DNA of 64,000 bases, from contig NZ_MLHG01000051.1 in NCBI RefSeq assembly GCF_001998825.1, positions 1 to 64,000 of the forward strand. The letters are read 5' to 3'. This DNA comes from Rodentibacter mrazii. GTDB lineage: Bacteria > Pseudomonadota > Gammaproteobacteria > Enterobacterales > Pasteurellaceae. A program made the translations under genes and the position numbers. Positions 47,979-58,049 of the stretch are shown piece by piece; within the stretch, counting starts at the first letter, position 1, and every line of letters starts with the position of its first letter. The notes under the pieces are model-generated. The model was not told where the DNA came from, made no database searches, and saw nothing but the letters and a program-made list of their open reading frames with translations.

Positions 47979-48784
47979 TATTTGGTGACCTCTAAAATTG
48001 GTGCCAAAACAGGTTCTGCCGGATCAGGGATCGCTGTAGCCTCCGGTGTGCGGGCAGGTAAAGAAATAATATCTTTCGGTGCAAGAGAATGACCGGCTTT
48101 TTCCTTTTCTTCCCAACTTAAGCGATAGTGTTTACCCAACATTCCTTTTGCAAGCTCCATCGGTAAAACCTTAATCGCCGCTTCTTCCAACACACAGGCT
48201 TGTTCGCATTTGCCACAACCGGTGCAGGCATCGGAATGCACTGTCGGAATGAATAATGCATGTTTATCCGAACGAGGATTATGTTGTTTTTCCAACGTAA
48301 TCGCTTTGTCAATTAACGGACAAACCCGATAGCATACATCACAGCGTAAACCTTGCCAGTTCAAGCAGGTTTCGTGATCCAACAACACGGATAACCCCAT
48401 ACGTGATTCGTTGATATCCGTTGCATTGCGGTCTAACGCTCCGCTTGGACAAACGTGTGCGCACGGAATATCGGGACACATTTCACAGGGCTTATCGCGT
48501 GCAATGAAGTATGGCGTCCCTGCTTCTACTGGTGACAGTAGCGATGCCAGATGTAACATATCGTAAGGGCAAGCCTGCACGCATTGACCACAGCGGATAC
48601 AAGCCGCAGAAAATGCTTTTGCGTCTTGCAAGGCAAACGGTGGACGTAGCGCGACACCTTCACGGGCTAAGCTTTGATTTTGTTGTAACCCCAGCAAAAT
48701 TCCTATGCCAACAAGACCACCCGCTGTTCGGGTAGTTTCTTTTAGAAAGCGTCGGCGTTCAGGATTTAGCGTGGTTTTTTTCAT
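47978..48784 (-). CDS. napG: NapG ferredoxin-type quinol dehydrogenase subunit
   Basis: About 268 residues with a twin-arginine signal (RRRFLKETT) and four 4Fe-4S sites (for example [12 protein letters not shown] and [12 protein letters not shown]), placing it in the periplasm next to NapH. ATG at 48784 behind AAAGAGAAA is preferred to a start eight codons upstream. A USS-containing gap separates it from napA. Confidence 0.95.
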   Translation of the reverse strand: MKKTTLNPERRRFLKETTRTAGGLVGIGILLGLQQNQSLAREGVALRPPFALQDAKAFSAACIRCGQCVQACPYDMLHLASLLSPVEAGTPYFIARDKPCEMCPDIPCAHVCPSGALDRNATDINESRMGLSVLLDHETCLNWQGLRCDVCYRVCPLIDKAITLEKQHNPRSDKHALFIPTVHSDACTGCGKCEQACVLEEAAIKVLPMELAKGMLGKHYRLSWEEKEKAGHSLAPKDIISLPARTPEATAIPDPAEPVLAPILEVTK

Positions 48785-48876
48785 TTTCTCTTTAAATATT
48801 GATCGCACTTTTAATAGGAAATGAATATTTCATTTCCTATTCTAGTGACAAGTGCGGTTGTTTTTTTATGTCGTTT

Positions 48877-51360
48877 TTATGCAGCCTTTTCCACTTTTAC
48901 CGCACATTTTTTGAAGTCGGTTTCTTTTGAAATCGGGTCTGTTGCATCGAGTGTCAATGCATTGGCAAGCTGACCTGCATCAAAGAACGTGGTATAAACT
49001 AAACCGCGAGGCGGTTTGTTACGTCCGCGTGTGTCTAAATAAGAAATCATCTCGCCACGGCGTGATGAGATTTTGATTTTATCCCCATGACGTAACCCTC
49101 GGGCCTCCGCATCTAACGGGTTCATCCACACTAAGTTATTTGGGAATGAACGGTGTAATTCAGGGACACGACGGGTCATGGTACCGGTGTGCCAGTGTTC
49201 AAGCACACGACCGGTTGATAACCATAAATCGTATTCTTGATCCGGTGATTCTGCCGGCGGCTCATAAGGCACGGCAAGGATAATCGCTTTTTTATCCGGA
49301 TAGCCGTAAAACGCTACGCCTTCCCCTTCTTTGACATAAGGATCGTAACCTTCACGATAACGCCATAAGGTTTCTTTTCCATCTACTACCGGCCAACGTA
49401 ATCCACGGGCTTTATGGTACATCTCAAACGGTGCTAAATCATGACCGTGACCTCGACCAAATTCGGCGTATTCTTCAAATAATCCTTTGTGTACGTAGTA
49501 ACCAAAATGCGCTGATTCGTCGTTTAATTGCCCCTCGGCAAGTTCACTTAATGGGAATTTATCCACTTGTCCGTTTTTGAATAGCACGTCATATAATGTT
49601 TTTCCGCGATATTCCGGCATTTGTGCAAGTAATTCTTCTGTCCACATTTCATCTGTTGTGAAGTATTTGGCAAATTCCATTAATTGCCACAAGTCGGATT
49701 TTGCTTCTCCCGGTGCTTTTACTTGTTGGCGCCAGAATTGAGTGCGGCGTTCTGCATTACCGTATGCCCCCTCTTTTTCCACCCACATTGCCGTAGGAAG
49801 GATTAAATCGGCAGATAAAGCGGAAACCGTTGGATAAGGATCGGAAACTACGACGAAGTTACCTTCTTTACGCCAACCCGGTAAACGATCCCCATTGATA
49901 TTTGGCCCTGCCTGCATATTGTTGTTACACATTTGCCACAAAACATTCATTTTGCCATCGTGCATAGCACGATCTTGGGCGATAGTGTCCAGACCGACTT
50001 TTTCGGAAATTGTCCCTTTTGGTAGTTTCCAAATACGTTCTGCCGTTTCACGGTGTTTTGGATTGGTTACCACTAAATCTGCCGGTAAACGGTGTGGGAA
50101 AGAGCCCACTTCACGAGCCGTACCGCAAGCAGAAGGTTGACCGGTTAAAGAGAAAGGACCACAGCCCGGGATTGAAATTTTACCGGTCAGCAAATGAATG
50201 TTATAGATCAGATGGTTCGCCCATACACCACGGGTATGTTGGTTAAAGCCCATTGTCCAAAAAGACACGACTTTTTTATTTGGATCGGCATAAAGTTTTG
50301 CCAAATTCTCAAGTTGGGCTTTATCCACACCAGACATTTCTGCTACTTTTTCAAGGGTATATTCCGATACCAATTGTTTTAATTCTTCAAATGAAGAATC
50401 GTGCATTTTACCTGCGGTTTTACGGTTAGTGTCTTTCTCTAACGGATTTTCAGGACGTAAACCGTAACCGATATTGGTTTCACCACGTTTAAATTTAGTG
50501 TGTTTATTAACAAAATCCCAATTAATTGCATTATTTTGAATGAGATAGTTAATGATGTAGTTCATAATGGCTAAATCGGTTTGCGGTGTAAACACCAAAC
50601 CGTGATCGGCAAGCTCAAAACTACGATGTTCAAAAGTGGAAAGTACGGCAACTTTCACATCAGGATTCGAAATGCGGCGATCCGTAATACGAGACCACAA
50701 GATTGGGTGCATCTCTGCCATATTGGAACCCCAAAGTACAAACGCATCGGCACGTTCGATATCATCATAGCAACCCATTGGTTCATCCATGCCGAAGGTA
50801 CGCATAAATGCAACAGCCGCAGATGCCATACAGTGACGGGCATTCGGATCGACGTTATTAGAACGGAAGCCGGCTTTCCAAAGTTTGTTTTTTGCATAGC
50901 CTTCCCAAATGGTCGATTGACCGGAACTGAACATTCCCACAGCATTTTGACCATTTTTCTTAAAGGCTTCTTTGAATTTTTCAGCCATGGTTTTAAAGGC
51001 AATATCCCAAGAAACAGGGGTAAAATCCCCATTCTTGTCGTATTTTCCGTTGGTCATCCGCAACATAGGTTGCGTAACGCGATCTTTACCGTACATAATT
51101 TTCGGTAAGAAGTAACCTTTAATGCAATTTAAACCACGGTTTACTTCTGCATCCGGATCACCTTGTGACGCCACAACACGTCCATCTTTCGTACCCACTA
51201 ATACGGCACAGCCGGTACCACAAAAACGGCATACGGCTTTATCCCATTTAATTTCGGATTCTGCCGCAACCACATTTTTGACCGGGATGGTTAATCCCGC
51301 CGCCGTTGCCGCTGCCATAGCCGCATTGGCTTTCATAAAATCTCGACGACTTAGACCCAT
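48877..51360 (-). CDS. napA: periplasmic nitrate reductase catalytic subunit NapA
   Basis: About 827 residues with a twin-arginine signal ([10 protein letters not shown]), a 4Fe-4S site ([13 protein letters not shown] with a later Cys in NRGLNCIKG) and Mo-bis-MGD binding regions, including the active-site Cys in NARHCMASA. It reduces nitrate to nitrite in the periplasm. The ATG at 51360 is preferred over a GTG at 51375 because it gives the usual short stretch before the RR motif and the E. coli-like length. It is dependent on NapD, encoded just upstream. Confidence 0.97.
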   Translation of the reverse strand: MGLSRRDFMKANAAMAAATAAGLTIPVKNVVAAESEIKWDKAVCRFCGTGCAVLVGTKDGRVVASQGDPDAEVNRGLNCIKGYFLPKIMYGKDRVTQPMLRMTNGKYDKNGDFTPVSWDIAFKTMAEKFKEAFKKNGQNAVGMFSSGQSTIWEGYAKNKLWKAGFRSNNVDPNARHCMASAAVAFMRTFGMDEPMGCYDDIERADAFVLWGSNMAEMHPILWSRITDRRISNPDVKVAVLSTFEHRSFELADHGLVFTPQTDLAIMNYIINYLIQNNAINWDFVNKHTKFKRGETNIGYGLRPENPLEKDTNRKTAGKMHDSSFEELKQLVSEYTLEKVAEMSGVDKAQLENLAKLYADPNKKVVSFWTMGFNQHTRGVWANHLIYNIHLLTGKISIPGCGPFSLTGQPSACGTAREVGSFPHRLPADLVVTNPKHRETAERIWKLPKGTISEKVGLDTIAQDRAMHDGKMNVLWQMCNNNMQAGPNINGDRLPGWRKEGNFVVVSDPYPTVSALSADLILPTAMWVEKEGAYGNAERRTQFWRQQVKAPGEAKSDLWQLMEFAKYFTTDEMWTEELLAQMPEYRGKTLYDVLFKNGQVDKFPLSELAEGQLNDESAHFGYYVHKGLFEEYAEFGRGHGHDLAPFEMYHKARGLRWPVVDGKETLWRYREGYDPYVKEGEGVAFYGYPDKKAIILAVPYEPPAESPDQEYDLWLSTGRVLEHWHTGTMTRRVPELHRSFPNNLVWMNPLDAEARGLRHGDKIKISSRRGEMISYLDTRGRNKPPRGLVYTTFFDAGQLANALTLDATDPISKETDFKKCAVKVEKAA

Positions 51361-51457
51361 TGCGTTTACCCCCACGTTACACGTTGATTTTAAAAATTCG
51401 GTTTATATTTTAAGGGTGAATTTATGCCACCCAAGATTAATCAATATACAAAATAGA

Positions 51458-51739
51458 TTATTTTTTCTGCTCGTCTTGTTCGTGATAGATCAGTGATACG
51501 TTAATTACACCATCAATGTTGTTCACGCTTTCCATATTATCGAGCAGAATATGCTGATCATGAGACTGCATCACTACGACCAATTTACCCATTTTTTCAT
51601 CAAATGTCGGTATTTCGGTATGCTCAATTTCCAAAAGTGCGGTCTGAATTTGCGCTATTTTTTTAGGATTTCCCTGTACGATTAGTCCGACCACATGCCA
51701 ATTCTGAGTATCTTCAGCGGTTAAGTTTTTCTTATTCAT
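51458..51739 (-). CDS. napD: NapD chaperone
   Basis: The 93-residue protein has the NapD pattern WHVVGLIVQGNPKKIAQIQ, then IPTFDEKMGKLVVVMQ. NapD binds the twin-arginine signal of NapA until cofactor insertion is complete. It overlaps napF by 8 bases and precedes napA by about 100 bases. Confidence 0.93.
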   Translation of the reverse strand: MNKKNLTAEDTQNWHVVGLIVQGNPKKIAQIQTALLEIEHTEIPTFDEKMGKLVVVMQSHDQHILLDNMESVNNIDGVINVSLIYHEQDEQKK

Positions 51740-52262
51740 TGTAATTTAAATGATTGATTTTTATTGCATTAACAGGACACTTTTGTAAACAAGCACCGCA
51801 ACCATTACAAGTATCTATATTTACAAAAGGTTGGGCTACACCGCCCATTTGGAGACGAAAATAAATAGAACTTACAGGACAACTGTCTTGACATGAACGA
51901 CATTCAATATTTCGTTGTGTTAAACAATTTGTACCAATTTCAATTTTATGTGCCCAAGGCTGTTCATTTGATGGGCGAAAAATCGGTTGTTGACAAATTT
52001 CAACGCATTTTCTACAAAAAGTACATTCACCGTTGTCAAACTGAACCTCCGGAAAACCCCCATAACCTTTCACCAAAATTTTTGTTTCGCAAACTGACAA
52101 GCAATCACCACAGCGCGTACATTGATCAATAAATTCATTATTGGCGATGGACCATGGAGGAAGAATTTCTTCAACTCCTTGTTTTTGTTCGTTTTCATTG
52201 TGTAATGATGCTAAAAATTTACCTCGTAAAAACTGCCTGCGGGGTAAGTTTTTAACGCTCAT
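51732..52262 (-). CDS. napF: NapF iron-sulfur protein
   Basis: The 176-residue cytoplasmic protein has three 4Fe-4S cysteine clusters (CTRCGDCLSVCE, CTFCRKCVEICQ, and CNGCGACLQKCP, with an additional CRSCQDSCP motif). NapF assists maturation of the NapA Fe-S cluster. It is the first gene of the nap operon, with a 333-base regulatory region shared with hitA upstream. Confidence 0.94.
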   Translation of the reverse strand: MSVKNLPRRQFLRGKFLASLHNENEQKQGVEEILPPWSIANNEFIDQCTRCGDCLSVCETKILVKGYGGFPEVQFDNGECTFCRKCVEICQQPIFRPSNEQPWAHKIEIGTNCLTQRNIECRSCQDSCPVSSIYFRLQMGGVAQPFVNIDTCNGCGACLQKCPVNAIKINHLNYNE

Positions 52263-52375
52263 TTAGTTTACCTTCGTGAATAATCTATACCTTATCTGGG
52301 TAGAGGATTATCTAATTGTGATTACAATAGATAAACTACCAAAAAGAGGTAGATTGATAAAGAGTTGAACTTTTG

Positions 52376-52389
52376 TTGTGTTAGATCAA
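52376..52389. promoter_or_regulatory. FNR-like site upstream of napF
   Basis: TTGTG-TTAG-ATCAA matches the FNR consensus TTGAT-N4-ATCAA at eight of ten positions with exact spacing, about 115 bases before the napF start. FNR control of nap under low oxygen is well known in H. influenzae relatives and E. coli. Confidence 0.55.
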
Positions 52390-52510
52390 GAAAAGAAGGT
52401 TAGTCGTTGATTTTTTAGCAATATTTTTATAAAGATGGATAACATCCTTTGGGGACATAGTTGAAAGTGATGAGTTTTAGTAAATTATAAAAATACTCTC
52501 AAAGTTTCTA

Positions 52511-52529
52511 AATAATAATAATTCTTATT
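52511..52529. promoter_or_regulatory. Fur box upstream of hitA
   Basis: AATAAT-AATAAT-T-CTTATT fits the GATAAT-GATAAT-C-ATTATC Fur model at 14 of 19 positions, about 67 bases before the hitA ATG. It predicts iron repression of hitABC. Confidence 0.65.
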
Positions 52530-52595
52530 GACGATGATTGGATAACCTTTTAGAATCTTGTTGAATAATAAACCTACCCATATGGAGAAAGTCCA

Positions 52596-53612
52596 ATGAA
52601 AAAATCCCTCACGACACTTGCATTATCTCTTTCTGCAGTGCTTTCAACTTCCGCATTTGCAGCAAATGAAGTGAATGTTTACTCTTATCGTCAACCCTAC
52701 CTCATCGAACCTATGCTTAAGGACTTTGAAAAAGAGACCGGCATTAAAGTGAATGTCATTTTTGCCGATAAAGGTTTAGTTGAACGAGTGAAACAAGAAG
52801 GCGAATTAAGTCCTGCGGATGTGTTATTGACAGTGGATATTTCACGTGTGATGCAAATCGTCAATGAAGGTTTAGCACAGTCGTTTACTTCTAAGATTTT
52901 AGATGAAAATATTCCCGCACAATATCGTGATTCTGATGGTAAATGGTATGGTTTAACAACTCGTGCACGTGTCATTTATTCATCTAAAGATCGAGTAGGG
53001 AAATTACCTGCTGATTTTGATTATTTAGATTTAGCCAAACCGGAACTCAAAGGTAAAGTATGCGTGCGTTCAGGGAAAAATTCCTATAATGTTTCGCTCT
53101 TTGCTTCAATGATCGAACACTATGGTGAAGCAAAAACCAAAGCCTTTTTAGAGGGGTTAAAAGCAAATCTTGCACAAAAACCGCAAGGTGGTGACCGCGA
53201 TCAAGTAAAAGCAATCAAAGAGGGGATTTGCGATTATTCACTGGGCAACAGTTATTACTACGGTAAAATGTTAGATGATGAAAAACAAAAAGCTTGGGCA
53301 GAATCTGCGGTGATTAATTTCCCTGCGGGCAAACATGGTACGCATGTTAATATCAGTGGTGTTGCACTAGCAAAATATTCACCGAATAAAGAAAATGCAG
53401 TAAAACTCGTGGAATATTTAAGTGGTGAGAAAGCCCAGAAACTTTATGCGCAGCTCAACCATGAGTATCCGGTAAAACCGGGTGTTGAACCTTCTGAATT
53501 AGTGAAAGGTTGGGGAACATTCACACCGGATACCTTAAAATTGGAAACTATCGCAAAAAATTATGAGAAAGCCTTGAAATTAGTTGATGAAGTGAAATTT
53601 GATGAATTTTAA
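52596..53612 (+). CDS. hitA: periplasmic ferric-iron-binding protein HitA (FbpA-like)
   Basis: The 338-residue protein has a signal peptide cleaved after TSAFA, then NEVNVYSYRQPY. The family's two adjacent Fe-coordinating tyrosines are likely in GNSYYYGKM. It binds Fe3+ in the periplasm and hands it to HitBC. It starts behind GGAGA. A stem-loop at 53637 after the stop probably raises hitA levels over hitBC. Confidence 0.93.
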   Translation: MKKSLTTLALSLSAVLSTSAFAANEVNVYSYRQPYLIEPMLKDFEKETGIKVNVIFADKGLVERVKQEGELSPADVLLTVDISRVMQIVNEGLAQSFTSKILDENIPAQYRDSDGKWYGLTTRARVIYSSKDRVGKLPADFDYLDLAKPELKGKVCVRSGKNSYNVSLFASMIEHYGEAKTKAFLEGLKANLAQKPQGGDRDQVKAIKEGICDYSLGNSYYYGKMLDDEKQKAWAESAVINFPAGKHGTHVNISGVALAKYSPNKENAVKLVEYLSGEKAQKLYAQLNHEYPVKPGVEPSELVKGWGTFTPDTLKLETIAKNYEKALKLVDEVKFDEF

Positions 53613-53636
53613 TTATTAGACTTTCTTTATTAAAAT

Positions 53637-53694
53637 AAAACGAGCTTTTTACAAAGGATAAGGTATTATCTGAAAATTTGTTAAAGCTCGTTTT
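53637..53694 (+). terminator. stem-loop between hitA and hitB
   Basis: Perfect 11-bp arms AAAACGAGCTT / AAGCTCGTTTT enclose a 35-base AT-rich loop and end in a T-run. It is likely a partial terminator or mRNA-stabilising structure. A second perfect dyad CATACG-CTC-CGTATG (53764-53778) lies just before hitB. Confidence 0.65.
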
Positions 53695-53798
53695 AGTGTC
53701 TAAAATACTTTATTCTTAATAACATACCTTTAGTACTAATTATGTTAGCTAGGCTTACTAAATCATACGCTCCGTATGGGAAAATAATTTAAATAAAA

Positions 53799-55448
53799 AT
53801 GACCCGTAACCTACCTTGGAAATTGTTTGCGATTTTAACCGCACTTTTCATTCTGTTCCCCTTATTGGCGATTACTTACCATGCTCTGAGTGGTGAGATG
53901 GATAATCTTATTCATCTCTGGAACACGATGCTTGGTCGCTATGTGATTAACTCCTTATTGTTAGTGATTGGTACTGTCGCACTGGCATTATTTTTTGCAT
54001 TACCCTCTGCATGGTTGGTGGCAAATTTTCAGTTTTGGGGACAACGTTCATTACAGTGGTTGCTTTGCTTGCCTCTTGCTATGCCGGCTTATTTAATCGC
54101 TTATCTTTATACGGATTTACTTGATTATTCGGGGGCATTTCAGTCATTATTGCGCAGTATTTTCGGCTGGCAAACGCCACGGGACTACTGGTTTCCTCAA
54201 ATTAGAACGCTTTATGGTGCTTGTTTTGTTCTCGCCTTGGTACTCTATCCTTATATTTTTCTCCTTGTGCGGGTTGCATTTTTAGAACAGTCAGAAAATT
54301 TGCAACATAGTGCCAAAATGCTTGGTGCACCCCCTCTCCAAATTTTTCGTCGTGTAACTTTTCCTCTTATTCGTCCTGCTATTGCGGTAGGTATGGCATT
54401 AGTTGCAATGGAAACCTTGGGAGATTTTGGCACTGTTGCCTATTTTGCACTTCCCACATTGACCACCGCAATCTACGATTCGTGGCTGAGTTTCCATGAT
54501 CTTGGCACAGCAAGCCGTATCTCGATTTTTATGCTGATGATGATTTTTCTGTTTATCAGCCTTGAACAATATAGTCGTCGCAAGCAGAAAAGCTATCAAC
54601 GTGGTTATGAAAAGAAAACGCATTTTAGAATGCTGACAGGATGGCGTTGCGCCTTAGCGTTGTTATGGTGCTGGAGTTTGTTGGCAATGGCATTTTTTAT
54701 TCCGTTTGGAAGATTGATTTTCTGGTCGATAGATTATTTTGAACAGTCATGGAATTTAGATTTTGTTAAATTTGCCTTAAACAGCTTAAAAGTATCCTCA
54801 ATTGCTGCCGTTACTACGGTATGTGTAGCACTTTTGTTGCACTTTGCTCATCGGTTATCTCGGAATACGCCATTTTTCGGCAAAATGACCCGACTTTCAC
54901 TTGCCTTGTCGGGTTTTGGTTATGCTATTCCGGGCACTGTGTTGGCGATTGGTCTGCTTTCTCCCCTTACCTTTGCTGATCACCAACTGCATAGCCTACT
55001 CAAATCCTTAGAATTAAAACCTGTCGGGCTAATTTTTTCCGGTTCGATATTTGCGTTAGTGTTGGCTTATACTATTCGTTTTTTGGCTATGGCAATAGGA
55101 AGTCTTGGTGCTTGTTTAGAAAGGGTTTCCCCTACATTAGATATGGCAAGCCAAACCATGGGGAAAAGTGGGACAAAAATGTTTAAGCATATTCATATTC
55201 CATTGATTTCAAAGGGAATTACTACCGCGGCTTTAATGGTCTTTATTGAAAGTATGAAAGAGCTCAATGCCTCACTGTTACTTCGTCCTTTCAATTTTGA
55301 TACGCTTGCAACTTACGTTTTTACTTTTACTTCGGACGAACAGCTAGAGCGAGCGGCGATGCCGGCAATTGTCTTGGTATTAGTCGGGCTAATCCCGGTG
55401 ATTTGGCTCACTCGTTCACTGATTTCTCAATCACAAAAAGAGCGTTAA
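53799..55448 (+). CDS. hitB: ferric-iron ABC transporter permease HitB
   Basis: The 549-residue protein has about twelve membrane helices in two homologous halves. Each half carries a cytoplasmic EAA-like loop (AKMLGAPPLQIFRRVTFPL; ASQTMGKSGTKMFKHIHIPL) that contacts the ATPase. This FbpB-type fused permease brings Fe3+ across the inner membrane. It follows hitA by 186 bases and meets hitC without a gap. The ribosome-binding site is weak. Confidence 0.94.
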   Translation: MTRNLPWKLFAILTALFILFPLLAITYHALSGEMDNLIHLWNTMLGRYVINSLLLVIGTVALALFFALPSAWLVANFQFWGQRSLQWLLCLPLAMPAYLIAYLYTDLLDYSGAFQSLLRSIFGWQTPRDYWFPQIRTLYGACFVLALVLYPYIFLLVRVAFLEQSENLQHSAKMLGAPPLQIFRRVTFPLIRPAIAVGMALVAMETLGDFGTVAYFALPTLTTAIYDSWLSFHDLGTASRISIFMLMMIFLFISLEQYSRRKQKSYQRGYEKKTHFRMLTGWRCALALLWCWSLLAMAFFIPFGRLIFWSIDYFEQSWNLDFVKFALNSLKVSSIAAVTTVCVALLLHFAHRLSRNTPFFGKMTRLSLALSGFGYAIPGTVLAIGLLSPLTFADHQLHSLLKSLELKPVGLIFSGSIFALVLAYTIRFLAMAIGSLGACLERVSPTLDMASQTMGKSGTKMFKHIHIPLISKGITTAALMVFIESMKELNASLLLRPFNFDTLATYVFTFTSDEQLERAAMPAIVLVLVGLIPVIWLTRSLISQSQKER

Positions 55449-56477
55449 ATGAAATTACTTGAAGTACAGCAACTGAGCTGTAAGTTTGAACAGAATCAGA
55501 TTTTAAAATCTCTTGATCTTGACGTTGAAGAAAATGAGATTGTTTGTTTACTCGGTGCAAGCGGTTGCGGTAAGACAACCTTACTCAAAGCGATTGCAGG
55601 TTTAATTCCGAGTTCGCAAGGCTTAGTAAAATTGGCTGGGAAGGTGATTAACTCAATGCCTGTGGAACTGCGTAAAATCGGTTTAATTTTTCAAGATTAT
55701 GCACTTTTTCCACATTTAACCGTTGCGGAAAATATTCAATTTGGGGTGGCTAAATTGACAAAAGATGAACAACAAATTGTTACGCAACAAATGCTGAACG
55801 TGGTTAAATTGGAGGGTTTTGAACAACGTTTTCCACACGAACTATCCGGTGGGCAACAGCAACGGGTAGCTATCGCCAGAGCCTTAGCTTGCAAGCCTGA
55901 ATTGCTTTTGTTAGACGAACCTTTTTCCAACATTGATAGCCAAACTCGCTATGCGATGATTCAAGAAATTAAACAAATCTTGAGAAATCAAAAAGTACCG
56001 GCAATTTTTGTGACACATAGTAAGGAAGAGGCTTTTGCTTTTGCGGATAAAATTGCCGTCATGGATCAAGGCAAAATTGTACAAATCGGTACGCCAACCC
56101 AGCTTTATCACAATCCAATCAACCACTTTGTCGCAGATTTTCTGGGGAGTACAAATTATCTTGATTGTGAAATTCAAGCGGATCGAAGCCTTAAAAGCCC
56201 GATTGGTACTTACCGTCTTTTCCCTGAAATGGACTATGCCACAGGCCGTTATCAATGGTTACTTCGCCCTGAGCAAATTTTGTTTAAACGGGATAAAGCC
56301 GGGCAGGGAATCGTGGTTGATAAACTTTTTCTAGGGCAGTACTATCGTTATCAGCTTGCAATTAATGGCATCAATCTTATTGCTTATGAAAGTACAGATT
56401 TACCCCTAAGATCTACCGTAAGTGTCACTTTTCAATGCCGAGAATTTGTCTTTTTTCCATCCAATAGTGATCAGTAA
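55449..56477 (+). CDS. hitC: ferric-iron ABC transporter ATPase HitC
   Basis: The 342-residue protein has Walker A GASGCGKTTLL, the Q-loop, signature LSGGQQQRVAIARA and Walker B LLLLDEPFSNID, followed by a C-terminal regulatory domain (about 240-342). It powers HitB. It starts on the base after the hitB stop. Confidence 0.95.
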   Translation: MKLLEVQQLSCKFEQNQILKSLDLDVEENEIVCLLGASGCGKTTLLKAIAGLIPSSQGLVKLAGKVINSMPVELRKIGLIFQDYALFPHLTVAENIQFGVAKLTKDEQQIVTQQMLNVVKLEGFEQRFPHELSGGQQQRVAIARALACKPELLLLDEPFSNIDSQTRYAMIQEIKQILRNQKVPAIFVTHSKEEAFAFADKIAVMDQGKIVQIGTPTQLYHNPINHFVADFLGSTNYLDCEIQADRSLKSPIGTYRLFPEMDYATGRYQWLLRPEQILFKRDKAGQGIVVDKLFLGQYYRYQLAINGINLIAYESTDLPLRSTVSVTFQCREFVFFPSNSDQ

Positions 56478-56590
56478 AAGGTTTTCCTTTGTGATAAAAG
56501 CGGATAAAACAAAGTAATTTTCTTGAAAAGTGCGGTCGGTTTTTTCAGTATTATGTAGCAAGGGCACAAAAGCAGGGTGTTTTAACGAAA

Positions 56591-56673
56591 TGTAGGGACA
56601 TACTACGTGTGTCCGTTATAAAATCAATTTATCTCAATATATTATAAGCAGACACACGTAGTGTGTCCCTACA
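56591..56673. repeat. long inverted repeat TGTAGGGACA...TGTCCCTACA
   Basis: Two 23-bp arms (56591-56613 and 56651-56673) match at 22 of 23 positions and are separated by 37 AT-rich bases. No T-run follows. The size fits a small non-coding mobile or dispersed element better than a simple terminator. Confidence 0.75.
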
Positions 56674-56730
56674 AATGAACCCCAAATTAGGTTTGTTCAA
56701 CGGCTACATAATATAGTTAATTTTGAAAAA

Positions 56731-56763
56731 AAACAGCATGAAAGATAACCGTTTCATGCTGTT
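56731..56763 (-). terminator. terminator of yggL (possibly bidirectional)
   Basis: AACAGCATGAAA / TTTCATGCTGTT form a 12-bp stem with an 8-base loop. A-runs on one side and T-runs on the other allow termination on both strands. Confidence 0.85.
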
Positions 56764-56780
56764 TTTTTAATGAGAAGGAT

Positions 56781-57125
56781 TTAAGCTTTTGAGGTCGGAT
56801 AATCCCACCAAATATCAAATAATTCACTGATTTCGATTTGTTGTAAGCCATTGCTTTCAAGCCATTTTTTGATGGTTTCACGGTGGCTTTCATCACATTT
56901 GCCGATTTTTTCTAAGCATACTAAACCTTCCCAGTGTAAATAACCGCTGCCTTCATAAGCGAGGCCGTTTGGTTGGATCACTTCGCTGATAAAACGATCA
57001 ACAACTTCATCTACGGTATCAATTGAAGTGCCTTCGGCAAATTGGAAATTGACCAAAAAGCCTAATTCTTGGAACTCGGCAAGATGAAGTTTTTTACGCT
57101 GGCGTTGATTGTAAGATTTAGACAT
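56781..57125 (-). CDS. YggL family 50S ribosome-associated protein
   Basis: The 114-residue protein begins MSKSYNQRQRKKLHLAEFQE with the basic N-terminus of the YggL (DUF469) family, then FAEGTSIDTVDEVVDRFI and LHWEGLVCLEK. The family has been described as binding the 50S ribosomal subunit; the role is minor or unknown. It follows trmB on the same strand, as in H. influenzae and E. coli. Confidence 0.9.
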   Translation of the reverse strand: MSKSYNQRQRKKLHLAEFQELGFLVNFQFAEGTSIDTVDEVVDRFISEVIQPNGLAYEGSGYLHWEGLVCLEKIGKCDESHRETIKKWLESNGLQQIEISELFDIWWDYPTSKA

Positions 57126-57206
57126 TTTGAGGTTCTCCTATTTGGATTGTTGTGAGGAATTAATGGGGGCAGCAGAATTTTACTGATGCCTTTATAAAAT
57201 CAAAAA

Positions 57207-57947
57207 TTATTTCTTCGTAAAGAATAAATCCCAGACACCATGACCGAGTCGTTGTCCACGAGCTTCGAATTTTGTTAATGGACGAAAACTCGGGCGGGGA
57301 ATATAGTCACCCTGTGCTGAGGTGTTAGCTAAATGGGGATTGGCACTAAGTACCTCCAGCATTTGCTCGGCATAGTTTTCCCAATCCGTTGCCATGTGAA
57401 TAAAGCCATTTTCATCCAGTTTTTTAACTACTTGATCGACAAAGTGCGGTTGAACAATACGGCGTTTGTGATGCTTTGCTTTATGCCAAGGATCGGGGAA
57501 AAATAGCTGTAACCCGCCCAATGTATTATCCGCAATACTATCGCGTAAAATTTCAGTGGCATCGTGGCAGATCACACGAAGATTTTTCACGCCTTTTTCT
57601 ACGGCATAGGCAATACAGGCACCGACACCCGGGGTATGCACTTCAATACCGAGATAATTTTTATCGGGATTGGCATACGCCATATCCACAAGGGATTTTC
57701 CCATACCGAAACCGATTTCCAAAATCACCGGATTGGTATTACCATAAATGCTGACAAAATCAAAAGGGGTGGTTTGATAATCTAAGCCTAGTTTTCCCCA
57801 ATGCTCGTTCATCATATTTTTTTGAAATTCACTTAAACGCCCCGTGCGCAGCACAAAACTGCGTACTTTGCGTTTATAACGACCATCTTCGGTAAATTCA
57901 GCCGTTTCTACGGTTTTACGTTTTTGATCGGCAAAGGTAGGTTTCAT
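57207..57947 (-). CDS. trmB: tRNA (guanine-N7-)-methyltransferase TrmB
   Basis: About 246 residues with the SAM-binding motif [15 protein letters not shown], the [12 protein letters not shown] and [18 protein letters not shown] motifs and the C-terminal [20 protein letters not shown]. It methylates G46 in many tRNAs. The frame continues upstream to 58004, but ATG at 57947 is the family-like start. It is divergent from priA. Confidence 0.95.
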   Translation of the reverse strand: MKPTFADQKRKTVETAEFTEDGRYKRKVRSFVLRTGRLSEFQKNMMNEHWGKLGLDYQTTPFDFVSIYGNTNPVILEIGFGMGKSLVDMAYANPDKNYLGIEVHTPGVGACIAYAVEKGVKNLRVICHDATEILRDSIADNTLGGLQLFFPDPWHKAKHHKRRIVQPHFVDQVVKKLDENGFIHMATDWENYAEQMLEVLSANPHLANTSAQGDYIPRPSFRPLTKFEARGQRLGHGVWDLFFTKK

Positions 57948-58049
57948 AACTTTTAGATTGCAAAATGAATGTGTAAAATTGCCGGCGATTATACACGAAA
58001 TCATTTCGTTTTCCCGTATAATACGCCAAATTTTTTCCTGAAGGTGATT

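Larger units (their letters stand above)
52263..52595. promoter_or_regulatory. divergent control region between napF and hitA
   Basis: No gene is visible in these 333 bases. On the nap side are two inverted repeats with TACC and GGTA ends (TACCTTATCTGGGTA at 52288-52302; CTACC/GGTAG at 52336-52352), resembling NarP/NarL sites but one base short of the usual spacing. An FNR-like site lies at 52376-52389. On the hit side is a Fur-box match at 52511-52529. Separate entries give the latter two. Confidence 0.6.
56478..56780. other. intergenic region between convergent hitC and yggL
   Basis: No gene is visible. It holds a USS (56527-56536), a long inverted repeat (56591-56673) and the yggL terminator (56731-56763), described separately. 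Confidence 0.7.

Noticed and set aside
50581..51108. 175-codon plus-strand frame opposite napA
   Set aside because: It is antisense to a well-conserved catalytic gene; it has no motif and no ribosome-binding site.
52346..52370. TTGAT at 52353 as an FNR half-site with the following AGTTGAA
   Set aside because: The second half-site does not match ATCAA. The site at 52376-52389 has better symmetry and correct spacing.
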